In this document: positions 22,561 through 34,318 of the stretch, piece by piece
Layout of the letters: every line of letters begins with the position of its first letter
Position numbering within the stretch: position 1 is the first letter of the stretch
From: Lepus europaeus
Lineage: Eukaryota; Chordata; Mammalia; Lagomorpha; Leporidae
Length of the DNA stretch: 64,000 nucleotides
NCBI RefSeq assembly: GCF_033115175.1
Contig: NC_084845.1
Span: forward strand, 684,501 to 748,500
Reading direction: 5' to 3'
Made by a program: the position numbers and the translations under genes
The notes under the pieces: model-generated
Seen by the model: only the letters and a program-made list of their open reading frames with translations
What the model was told of the DNA's origin: nothing
Databases searched by the model: none

Positions 22561-22857
22561 TTTTTAATTTGACAGGTAGAGTTAAGACAGTGAGAGAGAG
22601 AGACAGAGAGAACGGTCTTCCATTGGTTCACTCGCCAAATGGTTGCAACGGCCGGAGCTGCGCCGATCTGAAGCCAGGAGCTGGTTTCTCATGCGGGTGC
22701 AGGGGCCCAAGCACTTGGGCCATCCTCCACTGCCTTCCCAGGCCACAGCAGAGAGCTGGACTGGAATAGGAGCAACCGGGACTAGAGCCTGGCACCCATA
22801 TGGGATGCCGGCACTGCAGGAAGAGGGTGAACCAAGTGAGCCATGGCACTGGCCCCC
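22561..22857 (-). repeat. CSINE with TSD
   Basis: Flanked by 'cacagttgcattt' (22548-22560) and 'aacagttccattt' (22858-22870). Its counterpart is at 42906-43203. Confidence 0.93.
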
Positions 22858-22870
22858 AACAGTTCCATTT

Positions 22871-25248
22871 CAAAGTACTTAACTATGTGTGCCATACATC
22901 CACTGTTTTAATTGTATTATGGCTGTGAGCACCAACGAAAAATCCAGCCCATCTGAGCAACAGGACTCCAAGGTGAGCACAAGGTTCCGCTAACAACTGC
23001 CCCTCACCGTGCACACACACCTGCCAGCGAGCTTCACGAAGGGAATGTGGAGAGGAGGGAAGGCAGCAAGTTGGTCAGGCAGAAGGGAGGTATGAGAGGT
23101 CTTTCCCAAGGTTTGTGAATGCAGGAAGCATGGAAAGGCCTCACCCTGTGAGATTCTGTCACCCCAGGAGGAGAAGGGGGGGCGGGAGGGGAGGAGGGTG
23201 GCAGAGTGCGCATCTCAACTTTGGGTGCCTGTGGACAGGCTCACATGTTTCATTGAAATGTATCATTTTAAAAAGACCAGAGAAGGTTGAAAAGGCTGAT
23301 TTACAGTCACGGGTGAGCAAACCAAGGAGGGGGAGGGGAAGCCCAGGCATGATGTGGACCAGAAATTGTGACTTGAGTTACACAATGATGGGTAGTGCAG
23401 GGGATTCAGGTTCCTTACAGAGCCAGGTGCATAACAGGAACCTGTGGCTCTTACGTTGTGGTGAGTTTTATCATGCAGGCCTGTGAACACCCACAGGCAT
23501 TCACAAGGCGAGGAAGGCACACAATTTCCCTGACCCTTGGGCATCTGTGGAGACACTGGGGTGACCTCAGCCCACACGTCTCACCTCCTGAGAAGGATTT
23601 ACAGCTGCCCGTCAAACAGTCTCTGGCAGCAACTTTAACGCTCGTTTCATTTTAGGTTTGATTAAACAAAACATGCTGTAGGCGACCGAAGTAACTGAGT
23701 AGAAAGAAAACACAAGGCACTATCAAAATAGGTTTCAAGCCATGATAATAATTAAATTTTGAGACCTTAAAGCTCTTGGTTGATCTTTTACTAAGGACAG
23801 AAATTTCAGGCATCATTACAGACTCCATGTAGTCCAACATGCACTTCCTCACTACCATGACAGAAGAAAGCAAAAGCCAATGCACACACGAGCACCTGTC
23901 TCTCAGACACCAGGCACCTGCTCAGCAGCCTGGGCTTATCTTCTGTCTCACTGCTCGGCCCACGTCCGCAGAGTGAAGCCTTGTGAGCAAGTGCTGTGGC
24001 AGGCAGCGTGTTTAGGCAGGGAGGAGTAAGGCTGGCTTCGGCGACAGCAGGAGCGAGGGGGAAAGAAGAGAGGTGTAGCAGCCCCTGTGCAGGGAAGTAG
24101 GCGGCAGTATGCCAAGGGATCACCAAAAGACATTGCTGACTTGATCAGTTTATAGCATATATATGTGACAATGCATTGCACTGTATGCTCTAAAGCGATA
24201 CAAGTATTGCATGTTCATGAAAATTTTAAAAATACAATAGAAAAATCTTTCCTGAAAATATATGCATATATATGAAGGGGTATCCAAAAATTCATAGAAC
24301 ATTCTATTACTAAAAAACTGCATGGATTTAAATAAGTTGCACCACAATAAACTTCTAATTCCATTTCCCCATGAACTTTTTGAAGTACCCTCATATGCAC
24401 ATGTATGTGTGTTCCTAGATTTATGTTCCAATCCCAGAAAAAGAATTATTTTCCGTGTGTCTTACTGGGTTTTCTGAGGTGAAGGCCTTCTCAGAATACA
24501 ACAGTCCTCTGAAACGAATCACCACTTACCTGGCTGCCATGGCTGTCAGGACCACAGTGTGCAGGTGTGGAAAGAGGGCTCTGGACCTGAGATAAGCATG
24601 TGGGGCTCCATGATCTCATCTTCTTGCTGGGAAGTGATTATCATTTCACCCAGCAGTGCGGTGACAGTGTCTGCATGGGGAATGGAAATTACCTGTGAAA
24701 AACATTTGTGAATTGTGCAGATCCATTAAAGATATTATTAATAAAGCACGAGATGTCACAGACGGACGGGCGAGACCTCACATTTGAAATAGGCAATAAT
24801 CCCAGTGGAAGCTGAGTGGAGACACTGAGCCCTAGCAAGCAGGAGAGGAAGGTGAGCATGTGTTCTGCTGGAGTTTTAATCGGCTTGTTGGTTTTGGCTG
24901 CAGAGATGATTACTTTTATTCCTACGGGTTCTGAAACTGAATGTGTGCAGTACAGGAATAAAATTGGGAAGAGCCGTCGGAGTGGGCCAAATAGATGGGA
25001 ATTTGACTGGGACACGTCTATTCAGTACTTTAAGAACTATCTGTTTTATAAATTATGGTCAGGCGCTTTTCTGAGTACCTGGGATATGACAGGACATGTA
25101 TGTATTGACATTAAAACAGTTTTGCATCCACAGACTTTCTACTCTGGTTGAGGGAAACAGAACATAAGGGATACACCCAAATTAGAAAGTTATACATGAT
25201 CCTAACCATATGGGTTTTTAAAGATTCAGTTTTAACCTAATGGGTCTG
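22871..25248. other. Unique DNA, no gene recognised
   Basis: About 2.4 kb, mirrored at 40513-42905. Frames of 60-123 codons occur on both strands (for example 24816-25151 plus). They persist in both arms, but recent duplication explains that. No start context, domain or splice pattern convinced me. Confidence 0.5.
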
Positions 25249-25250
25249 TG

Positions 25251-25665
25251 AAGATTTATTTATTTGTAAAGCAGTGAGAGAGAGAGAGAAAGAGCGAGAG
25301 AGAGAGAGAGAAAAGAGAGAGAGAGAAGAGAGAGAGGGAGAGAGGGAGAGGGAGAGAGGGAGAGAGGGAGAGAGAGAGGGAGAGAGAGAGAGAAACTGAG
25401 AAACTTCCATCCACTGGCTCACTTCCCAAATACCTGCTAACAGCCAGACATCAACCAGGACAGGCCAGGGTCAGGGGTCAGGAGCTTTGTCTGGGTCTCC
25501 CCAAGGGTGCAGAGTCCCAGATGCCTGCACCATCATCTGCTGCCACAGGAATATTGGCAGCAGCTAGGTCAGAAGCGGGGAGTAGCTGGGACTCCACTCC
25601 AGGCATCCTCCCCAGGACGCAGGCATCACACATGGCAACTTAACCTTCCGCAGCACAACACCTGC
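25251..25665 (-). repeat. Old CSINE with expanded GA microsatellite
   Basis: The SINE tail is at 25251 and the diverged head at about 25665. The usual short (CT)n part has become a GA/GGGAGA purine run at 25276-25394. The run is retained in the other arm at 40368-40496. Confidence 0.85.
25276..25394. repeat. (GA)n/(GGGAGA)n microsatellite
   Basis: About 120 bp of near-pure purine on the plus strand, within the old SINE. The complementary pyrimidine run in the right arm is of similar length. Confidence 0.9.
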
Positions 25666-26005
25666 CTACGGGAAAGAGCCAAGAGCAGAATTGGAGTTCA
25701 GGAAAATGTAAGAATAGGGATGGTTACTAACCTGAACAGTTCAGTTGTTCATGGTAGAGTTCATACTGATTCTATATTAAATTGCTTTAATGAGATGAAG
25801 AAAAAAGACTGATACTTTCCCATCCATATGCATGCATTTTTTCATCCTGAATAGCCGTAATAGCCTATGCTCAAGGACATTCAGTGGAATTTCTTCTTTC
25901 ACCATTGAACTTAGGGGAAATGTTTACATTATATTGTATGTATTGTAGCTCTTTTTGTAGAAACTTATTAGAAGTTCAAGGAGGATCCCTTCTATTTCTG
26001 CTCTT
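25666..26005. other. Unique DNA with the empty site of the right-arm SINE
   Basis: 'gagttcatactgattct' at 25757-25773 is the uninterrupted counterpart of the TSD flanking the SINE at 39663-39989. No gene recognised. Confidence 0.7.
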
Positions 26006-26017
26006 AAAAATGTGAAG

Positions 26018-26271
26018 GGGCTGGCGCTGTGGCACAGCAGGTTAACACACTGGCCTGAAGTGCTGGCATCCCACATGGGCGCCGGTTCCAGTCCCGGCTG
26101 CTCCTCTTCCGATCCAGCTCTCTGCTCTGACCTGGGAAAGCAGGAAAAGATGGCAAGTCCTTGGGCTGCACCAGTGTGGGAGACCCAGAGGAGGCTCCTG
26201 TCTCCTGGCTTTGGATCGGCACAGCTCCTGCTGTTATGACCAATTGGGGAGTGAACCAGCAGATGGAAGAC

Positions 26272-26304
<33 letters not shown>

Positions 26305-26358
26305 CATCTCCGCACTCTGTGTAACTCTGACTTTCAAATAAATAAATAAATCTTTCAT
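26018..26358 (+). repeat. CSINE with TSD and clear pol III boxes
   Basis: Flanked by 'aaaaatgtgaa' (26006-26016 and 26359-26369). An A-box-like TGGCACAGCAGG (26030-26041) and B-box-like GGTTCCAGTCC (26084-26094) show the tRNA-derived head. Its counterpart in the right arm is 39079-39402. The palindrome arm ends at its outer TSD. Confidence 0.95.
26084..26094 (+). promoter_or_regulatory. SINE pol III B box
   Basis: GGTTCCAGTCC fits the GGTTCNANNCC consensus. Given as the example for the CSINE copies, most of which carry a similar box. Confidence 0.6.
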
Positions 26359-27063
26359 AAAAATGTGAAAAATAGGGCGGAGCCAAGATGGCAGAAGAGT
26401 GAGGATGTGCACCAACAGTCCGGGAAAAGAAAGTTTAACAAAAGTGGAGTTACTGTACCCTCAGGAAGAGACTCAGAAAAAAACTGCAGAGGAAACTCTT
26501 CTGGATCTAGTGGATGTGACACAGAAGACCTACGGGGAGAGCAAGGTGGCCCACTGCCGCGCCGAGATGCGCCATGCTGCGGGAGCCGCAGCAGCCACGG
26601 GAGCCACGGGAGCTGCAAGAGTGGGGAAAACAGCGAGCCCAGCCACAGAAGCCCAGCTGCAGAATTTGAGCCCCAGCGCTGGAAGCAAAGTTAACCCGAG
26701 ACATTGGCTGGGAAGGTTAGAGCGTGGTCTGTACTCATATGGGGGGGAAACTGCACCAGGCTGACTGGAGGAGAGAAAAAAATAAGTGAATAAATAAGGG
26801 GAACCTTCGGCAGGGACACTAGCCTCTCTGCACTCACCTTACAAAGCGGAGCAAGACAAAGAGCAGGCACCATTTTACATATGTAAAACAAACTCCTTAG
26901 CCTAGGCAACCTGGTGAGCTGTGTGGAATTTCTTCCCAACTGAGTCTTTAAAAAAAAAAAAGAGAGAGAGAGAGCAAGAGAGCAAACCAGAGAACAATCT
27001 GGGTGAGTTACCCTGGGCCTTAACCCTGAAGACCAAACAGAGCTCTTTGGCCACACCTCCAAG

Positions 27064-28092
27064 ATGACAAAGAAACGTAGAAACCAAGGTAACAAGAGCA
27101 AAAAAGACACTATGATGCCCCCAAATGAAAAAGACACCCCAATTCAAGATTATGAAGATGATGAGAGAGAAGAAATGCAAGAAGCAGATCTCAAAAAAAA
27201 TTGGTAAGATCATTAAGAAGCTCTCAAAAACAAATTCTTGAACTACAGAAATCCTTGATGGACAAGATAGAAAATCTCTCTCACGAAAACGAACTATTAA
27301 GGAGGAATCAAAATGAAATGAAACAACTAGTAGAACAAGAAACAGTGATAGTGACAAGAAACCATAATGAAATGAAGAATTCAATAGATCAAATGACAAA
27401 CACATTAGAGAGTCTTAAATACAGAATGGGTGAAGCAGAAGAGAGAACATCGGACTTAGAAGACAGAGAACAGGAAAGGAAACAGGCAAAACAAAGAAAA
27501 GAAGAGGAAATTAGAAATCTAAAAAATATTGTCGGGAATCTACAGGATACTATTAAAAAACCTAACATTCGGGTCATAGGAGTTCCTGAAGGCATGGAGA
27601 GGGAGAAAGGATTAGAAGGCCTTTTTAGTGAGATACATGCAGAGAACTTCCCGGGTTTGGAGGACAGAGACATCCTAGTACAGGAAGCTCATAGAACCCC
27701 TAATAAACATGACCAAAAGAGATCCTCACCACGACACATTGTAACTAAACTCACCAAAGTGAAACATAGAGAAAAGATCTTAAAATGTGCAAGAGAGAAA
27801 CGCCAGACCACTCTCAGAGGATCCCCAATTAGACTCACAGCTGACTTCTCATCAGAAACCCTACAAGCTAGGAGGGAATGGGGAGATATAGGTACTAAGA
27901 GAGAAAAACTGCCAGCCCAGAATATTATATCCTGCAAAGCTCTCATTTGTGAATGAAGGTGAAAGAAAGACCTTTCTCAGCAGACAGAATTTGAAAGAAT
28001 TTGTCGCCACTCGTCCAGCCCTGCAAAAGATGCTTAAAGATGTGATACATGCAGAAACACAGAAACACGGTCACCAATATGAAAGAAGGTAA
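27064..28092 (+). pseudogene. L1-D ORF1, frameshifted
   Basis: Normal start ('MTKKRRNQGNKSKKDT'), acidic segment, then a longer A run at about 27187-27199 that shifts the frame into a stop. The second frame carries the heptad-rich coiled coil ('QKQILELQKSLMDKIENLSH') and RNA-binding region to about 27890, where another shift precedes the C-terminus. There is also a 3-bp deletion near 27662. The product in active copies is a trimeric RNA chaperone of the L1 RNP. Confidence 0.92.
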
Positions 28093-28134
28093 AGGAAGGA
28101 AACCTCACAGCAAAAGATCACAGGAAACCCAAAA

Positions 28135-31100
28135 ATGATAGGGCAAAGTTACTACTTATTGATAGTCACATTAAACGTTAAAGGCCTGAACAATCCAGTT
28201 AATAGACACCGACTGGATGATTGGGTTAAGGAACAAAACCCATCTATTTGCTGCTTATAAGAAACACATCTTTCCAACAAAGATGCACACAGACTGAAAG
28301 TGAAAGGCTGGAAAAAGATATACCATGCCAACAGAAATGAAAAAAGAGCAGGCGTAGCCATCTTAATATCAGATAACATAAATTTTACCACAAAAACTAT
28401 TAGGAGAGACAAAGAGGGGCACTATATAATGATTAAGGGATCCATTCAACAGGAAGATATAATGATTATCAATGTATATGCACCTAATTACAGGGCACCG
28501 GTTTATTTAAAAGACTTGTTAAGGGACTTAAAGGGAGACTTAGACCCCAATACAATAGTACTGGGGGACTTCAATGCTCCACTCTCAGAGATAGACAGAT
28601 CATCAGGACAGAAGACCAACAAGGAGACAGCAGATTTGAATGACACTATAGCTCAAATGGACCTAACAGATATCTACAGAACTTTTCATCCTACACAGAA
28701 AGAATTTACATTCTTCTCAGCAGTACATGGAACCTTCTCTAGGATTGACCACATACTAGGCCATAAAGCAAGTCTCAGAAAATTCAAAAGAATTAGAATC
28801 ATACCACGCAGCTTCTCAGACCACAAAGGAATGAAATTGGAAATTAGCAACACAGGAATCCCTAGAGCACGTGCAAACACATGGAGATTGAACAACATGC
28901 TCCTGAATGAACAATGGGTCATAGAAGAAATTAAAAGAGAAATCAAAAATTTTCTGGAAGTAAATGAGGTTAACAGCACATCATACCAAAACCTATGGGA
29001 TACAACAAAAGCAGTGTTAAGAGGAAAGTTTATATCAATCGGTGCCTACATCAAGAAATTGGAAAGGCACCAAATAAATGAGCTTTCAGATCATCTCAAG
29101 GATCTAGAAAGTCAGCAGCAAACCAGACCCAAAGCTAGTAGGAGAAGAGAAATGATTAAAATTAGAGAAGAAATCAACAGGATTGAATCCAAAAAAACAT
29201 TACCAAAAATCAGCCAAACGAGGAGCTGGTTTTTTGAAAAAATAAACAAAATTGACACCCCATTGGCCCAACTAACTAACAAAAGGAGAGAAAAGACCCA
29301 AAGCAATATAATCAGAGATGAAAAAGGAAACGTAACAACAGACACCACAGAAATAGAAAGAATCATCTGAAATTACTACCAGGGCTTGTATGCTAGGAAA
29401 CAGGGAAATCTATCAGAAATGGACAGATTCTTGGACACATACAACCTACCTAAATTGAACCAGGAAGACATAGAAAACCTAAACAGACCCATAACTGACA
29501 CAGAAATTGAAACAGTAATAAAGGCACTCCCAACAAAGAAAAGCCCAGGACCAAATGGATTCACTGCTGAATTCTACAAGGCATTTAGAGAAGAACTAAC
29601 TCCAATTCTTCTCAAACTATTCAAAACAATCGAAAAAGAAGGAAACCTCCCAAATTCTTTCTATGAAGCCAGCATCACCTTAATTCCTAAGCAAGGAAAA
29701 GATGCAGCATTGAAAGAGAATTACAGACCAATATCCCTGATGAACATAGATGCAAAAATACTCAATAAAATTCTGGCCAATAGAATGCAACATGACATTA
29801 GAAAGATCATCCACCCAGACCAAGTGGGATTTATCCCTGGTATGCAGGGATGGTTCAATGTTCGCAAAACAATCAACGTGATACATCACATTAACAGACT
29901 GCAGAAGAAAAACCATATGATTCTCTCAATAGACGCAGACAAAGCATTTGATAAAATACAACACTCTTTCATGATGAAAACCCTAAGCAAACTGGGTATA
30001 GAAGGAACATTCCTCAGTACAAAGCAATTTATGAAAAACCCACGGCCAACATCCTATTGAATGGGGAAAAGTTGGAAGCATTTCCCCTGAGATCTGGTAC
30101 CAGACAGGGATGCCCACTCTCACCACTGCTCCTCAATATAGTTCTGGAAGTCTTAGCCAGAGCTATTAGGCAAGAAAAAGAAATTAAAGGGATACAAATT
30201 GGGAAGGAAGAACTCAAACTATCCCTCTTTGCAGATGATATGATTCTTTATTTAGGGGACCCAAAGAACTCTACTAAGAGACTATTGGAACTCATCGAAG
30301 AGTTTGGCAAAGTAGCAGGATATAAAATCAATCCACAAAAATCAACAGCATTTGTATACACAAGCAATGCCACGGCTGAGGAAGAACTTCTAAGATCAAT
30401 CCCATTCACAATAGCTACAAAAACAATCGAATACCTTGGAATAAACTTAACCAAGGACATTAAAGATCTCTACGGTGAAAATTACAAAACCTTAAAGAAA
30501 GAAATAGAAGAGGATACCAAAAAATGGAAAAGTCTTCAATGCTTATGGATTGGAAGAATCAACATCATCAAAATGTCCATTCTCCCAAAAGCAATTTATA
30601 CATTCAATGCAATAGCAATCAAAATACCAAAGACATTCTTCTCATATCTGGAAAACATGATGCGGAAATTCATATGGAGACACAGGAGACCTCGAATAGC
30701 TAAAGCAATCTTGTACAACAAAAACAAAGCTGGAGGCATCACAATACCAGATCTCAGGACATACTACAGGGCAGTTGTTATCAAAACAGCATGGTACTGG
30801 TACAGAAACAGATGGATAGACCAATGGAACAGAATAGAAACACCAGAAATCAACCCAAACATCTACAGCCAACTCATATTTGATCAAGGATCCAAAACCA
30901 ATCCCTGGAGAAAGGACAGTCTATTCAATAAATGGTGCTGGGAAAACTGGATTTCCACATACAGAATCATGAAGCAAGACCCCTACATTTTCACCTTACA
31001 CAAAAATTCACTCAACATGGATTAAAGACTTAAATCTATGACCTAAAATCATAAAATTGTTAGAGAGCATTGGAGAAACCCTGCAAGATATAGCTACAGG

Positions 31101-31956
31101 CAAAGACTTCTTGGAAAATACCCCAGGAGCACAGGCAGTCAAAGCAAAAATTAACTATTGGGATCGCATCAAGCTGAGAAGTTTCTGTACTGCAAAAGAA
31201 ACAGGCAGGAAAGTGAATAGGAAACCGACAGAATGGGAAAAAATATTTGCAAACTATGCAACAGATAAAGGGTTGATAACCAGAATCTACAAAGAAATCA
31301 AGAAACTCCACAACATCAAAACAAACAACCCACTTACGAGATGGGCCAAAGACCTCAACAGACATCTTTCCAAAGAGGAAATCCAAATGGCCAACAGACA
31401 CATGTAAAAATGTTCAAGATCACTAGCCATCAGAGAAATGCAAATCAAAACCACAATGAGGTTTCACCTCACCCCGGTTAGAATGGCTCACATTCAGAAA
31501 TCCACCAACAACAGATGCTGGTGAGGATGTGGGGAAAAAGGGACACTAACCCACTGTTGGTGGGAATGCAAACTGGTTAATCCACTATGGAAGTCAGTCT
31601 GGAGATTCCTCAGAAACCTGAATATAACCCTACCATTCAACCCAGCCATCCCACTCCTTGGAATTTACCCAAAGGAAATTAAATTGGCAAACAAAAAAGC
31701 CATCTGCACATTAATGTTTATTGCTGCTCAATTCACAATAGCTAAGACCTGGAACCAACCCAAATGCCCATCAACAGTCGACTGGATAAAGAAACTATGG
31801 GACATGTACTCTATAGAATACTATACAGCAGTCAAAAACAATGAAACCCGGTCTTTTGCAACAAGATGGAGCAATCTGGAAAACATCATGCTGAGTGAAT
31901 TAAGCCAGTCCCAAAGAGACAAATATCATTTGTTTTCCCTGATTGGTGACAACTAA
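28135..31956 (+). pseudogene. L1-D ORF2 with multiple breaks
   Basis: Domains appear in order: AP-endonuclease-like region with '[12 protein letters not shown]', 'RIDHILGHK' and '[11 protein letters not shown]'; RT with '[15 protein letters not shown]', '[12 protein letters not shown]' and catalytic 'LFADDMILY' (about 30225-30250); and a C-terminal Cys/His cluster ('GCGEKGTLTHCWWEC'). Breaks: TAA at 28258-28260, TGA at 29368-29370, a frameshift near 30020, TAA at 31023-31025, a TAA near 31406, and TGA at 31522-31524 in the Cys cluster. The protein would be endonuclease plus reverse transcriptase of about 1270 residues. This copy is dead. Confidence 0.94.
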
Positions 31957-32365
31957 GTGAGCACCAAAGGGGAAACCTGTGGAAGTGAAATGGACACTAT
32001 GAGAAACAGTGACTTGATCAGATCTTGTGCTGACTGTAGATGTACAATGTAATACTTTATCCATCTTAGTATTTTTGTTTTGTTCTAGTACTAGTGGTTG
32101 AACTCTGTAATTAACACACAATTATTCTTAGGTGTTTAAATCTTAACTGAAAAGTGATCCCGGTTAAATATAAGAGTGAGAAAAAGGAAGGGAGGAGATG
32201 TACAATTTGGGATATGCAAAATCGGAATTGCCCCAAATGGTGGAGTTAGAATCGTGCCAGGGGATTCCAATTCAATCCCATCAAGGTGGCATGTACCAAT
32301 GCCATCTCACTAGTCCAGGTGATCAATTTCAGTTCACAATTGATCACACTGATAGATTTAAGAGT

Positions 32366-32652
32366 TAGGCTGGCGCCGTGGCTTAACAGGCTAATCCTCC
32401 ACCTTGCAGCGCCGGCACACCGGGTTCTAGTCCCAGTTGGGGTGCTGGATTCTATCCCGGTTGCCCCACTTCCAGGCCAGCTCTCTGCTATGGCCCGGGA
32501 AGGCAGTGGAGGATGGCCCAAGTCCTTGGGCCCTGCACCCGCATGGGAGACCAGGAGAAGCACCTGGCTCCTGGCTTCAGATCAGCGAGATGCACCAGCA
32601 GCAGAAGCCATTTCTCTCTCTCACTATCCACTCTGCCTGTCCAAAAAAAAAA
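32366..32652 (+). repeat. CSINE in L1-D 3'UTR, private to this L1
   Basis: TSD 'agatttaagagt' at 32354-32365 and 32653-32664. The empty site is seen in L1-E near 52135-52146. Confidence 0.95.
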
Positions 32653-32885
32653 AGATTTAAGAGTCAAAGGGATCACAAAAATAAGACTAGTGTCTGCTAA
32701 TACTAACTGATAAAGCCAAAAAGTGAGAGAAGGATCCAACATGGGAAGGGGGAGACACAGCAGACTCATAGAATGGTAGATGTCCTAAATAGCACTCTGG
32801 CCTCAGGATCAGCCCTTAAGGCATTTGGATCTGGCTGAAGAGCCTATGAGAGTATTGTAGGCATGGAAAGCCAAGACACTCTGGA

Positions 32886-32978
32886 AAAGAAGAAGAAGAA
32901 GGAGGAGGAGGAGGATGAGGATGAGGAGGAGGAGGAGAAGGAGAAGAAGAAGAAGAGGAGGAGGAAGAAGAAGACCTA
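32886..32978 (+). repeat. (GAA/GGA)n purine tract in L1-D 3'UTR
   Basis: Imperfect GAA, GGA and GAG triplets. The same tract is expanded in L1-E (52371-52466), while the L1s at 1039-1050, 15357-15368 and 61866-61878 have only about 10-12 pyrimidines at this position (opposite strand). Confidence 0.9.
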
Positions 32979-33452
32979 AATGAAGGATCTCAGCGAGTGT
33001 GATCCCAGTGGAAAGAACAGGGCCATCAAGGTAGGAGGTACCTTTCTCTGAAGGGAGGAGAGAACTTCCACTTTGACTATGACCCTGTCAGAATAAGATC
33101 GAAGTCGGCGAACCCTAAAGGCTTCCATAGCCTCAGCAACCCATGACTAGAGCCTGGGGAGATTACTGATGCTATAAACAAGAGTGTTAAATTGTTAAAT
33201 CAACATCAAGATTCACTGTGTACTTACATCCCATGTGGGATCAGTCCTTAATGGGTTGTCCAATGTGAAGTAATGATATAGCTAGTACTGAAACAGTATT
33301 TTTACATTTTGTGTCTAAGTGTGGGTGCAAACTGATGAAATCTTTACTTAGTATATACTGAATCAATCTTCTGTATATAAAGATAATTGAAAATGAAAAA
33401 AAAAAACCCTGGTGTTAAATTGGAAATTACATAGAAAATTAATCAATTTTTT

Positions 33453-33784
33453 TTGACAGGCAGAGTGGACAGTGAGAGAGAGAGAGAGACAGAGAGACAG
33501 GTCTTCCTTTGCCGTTGGTTCACCCTCCAATGGCCACTGCGGTTGACACGCTGTGACCGGCGCACCTTGCTGATCCAATGGCAGGAGCCAGGTGCTTCTC
33601 CTGGTCTCCCATGTGGTGCAGGGCCCAAGCACCTGGGCCATCCTCCACTACACTCCCTGGCCACAGCAGAGAGCTGGGCTGGAAGAGGGGCAACCGGGAC
33701 AGAATCCAGTGCCCCGACCGGGACTAGTCCCGATGTGCTGGAGCTGCAATGCGGAGGATTAGCCAAGTGAGCCGCGGCGCCATC
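33453..33784 (-). repeat. CSINE in L1-D 3'UTR, shared with L1-E
   Basis: Flanked by 'aattaatcaattttt' (33438-33452 and 33785-33799). L1-E has a SINE of the same orientation at the same nucleotide with the same duplication (52938-53272). Confidence 0.95.
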
Positions 33785-34032
33785 AATTAATCAATTTTTT
33801 AAAAAAAATCATGTAGGATCTCTGTCATTAATGTGCTGTACACTAATTGATATTTTGTTGATAAAAAAGTATATCAGGAAGAAAAGTAAAGAATTATAGA
33901 TGGTGTTGAGAAAGCAATAATTACCCAGAATCATATCAGTATATCATTTATTTAAAATATTAAACAACTAAGTTTTAACAAATTTGTAAGTTTAAGATTT
34001 CAACCAATTCATTTAAAAAATCTAATTGCTTT

Positions 34033-34318
34033 TAAAAAAAGATTTGTTTATTTACTTGAAAGATGGAGTTAGAGAGAGGTGGAGGCAGAAAGAGAGAGGT
34101 CTTCCTTCTGCTGGTTCACTCCCCAGATGGCTGCTATGGCCAGAGCTGAGCCAATCCAATGTAGGAGCAGGGGCCCAAGGACCTGGGCCATCTGTTTTCC
34201 CAGGCCACAGCAGAGAGCTGGATCAGAAGTGGAGGAGCTGAGACCCGAACTGGTGCCCATATGGGATGCTGGCACTGCAGGAGGTGTCTTTACTCCTTGT
34301 GTTGCAGTGCTGGTCCCC
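34033..34318 (-). repeat. CSINE, diverged
   Basis: Tail at 34033 and head near 34318. An internal part of the body is shortened. Confidence 0.88.

Larger units (their letters stand above)
16501..26369. repeat. Left arm of large inverted repeat (V1R palindrome)
   Basis: Reverse-complement match to 39066-49272 over the full length. Shared content, from the outer end: L1 5' part, V1R, LTR-like block, nested SINE pair, SINE, 2.4 kb of unique DNA, old SINE with a GA microsatellite, and a further SINE. Encoded frames compared between arms differ at only a few residues, so divergence is low. The arms differ in length by 338 bp, explained by one SINE found only on the right. The outer breakpoint is within L1 ORF1; the inner one is at the TSD of the SINE at 26018. 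Confidence 0.95.
26375..33844 (+). mobile_element. L1-D: nearly full-length LINE-1 in the spacer
   Basis: The 5'UTR starts at 26375 directly after the palindrome arm. ORF1 is 27064-28092 and ORF2 28135-31956; the 3'UTR runs to 33844, where it stops without the A-rich tail. The last 270 bp or so present in L1-E (53330-53606) are missing, so the 3' end was lost after insertion. The 3'UTR contains two SINEs (32366-32652 and 33453-33784) and an expanded purine-triplet tract (32886-32978). Both ORFs are broken. Confidence 0.94.

Noticed and set aside
24816-25151. 111-codon frame conserved in both arms (also 40612-40947)
   Set aside because: Conservation is expected from recent duplication. The opposite strand is equally open, and no domain or exon signal was seen.
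25276-25394. Regular purine repeat as a possible array of functional units
   Set aside because: It is a simple (GA)n/(GGGAGA)n microsatellite inside an old SINE, with no spacer-repeat structure.
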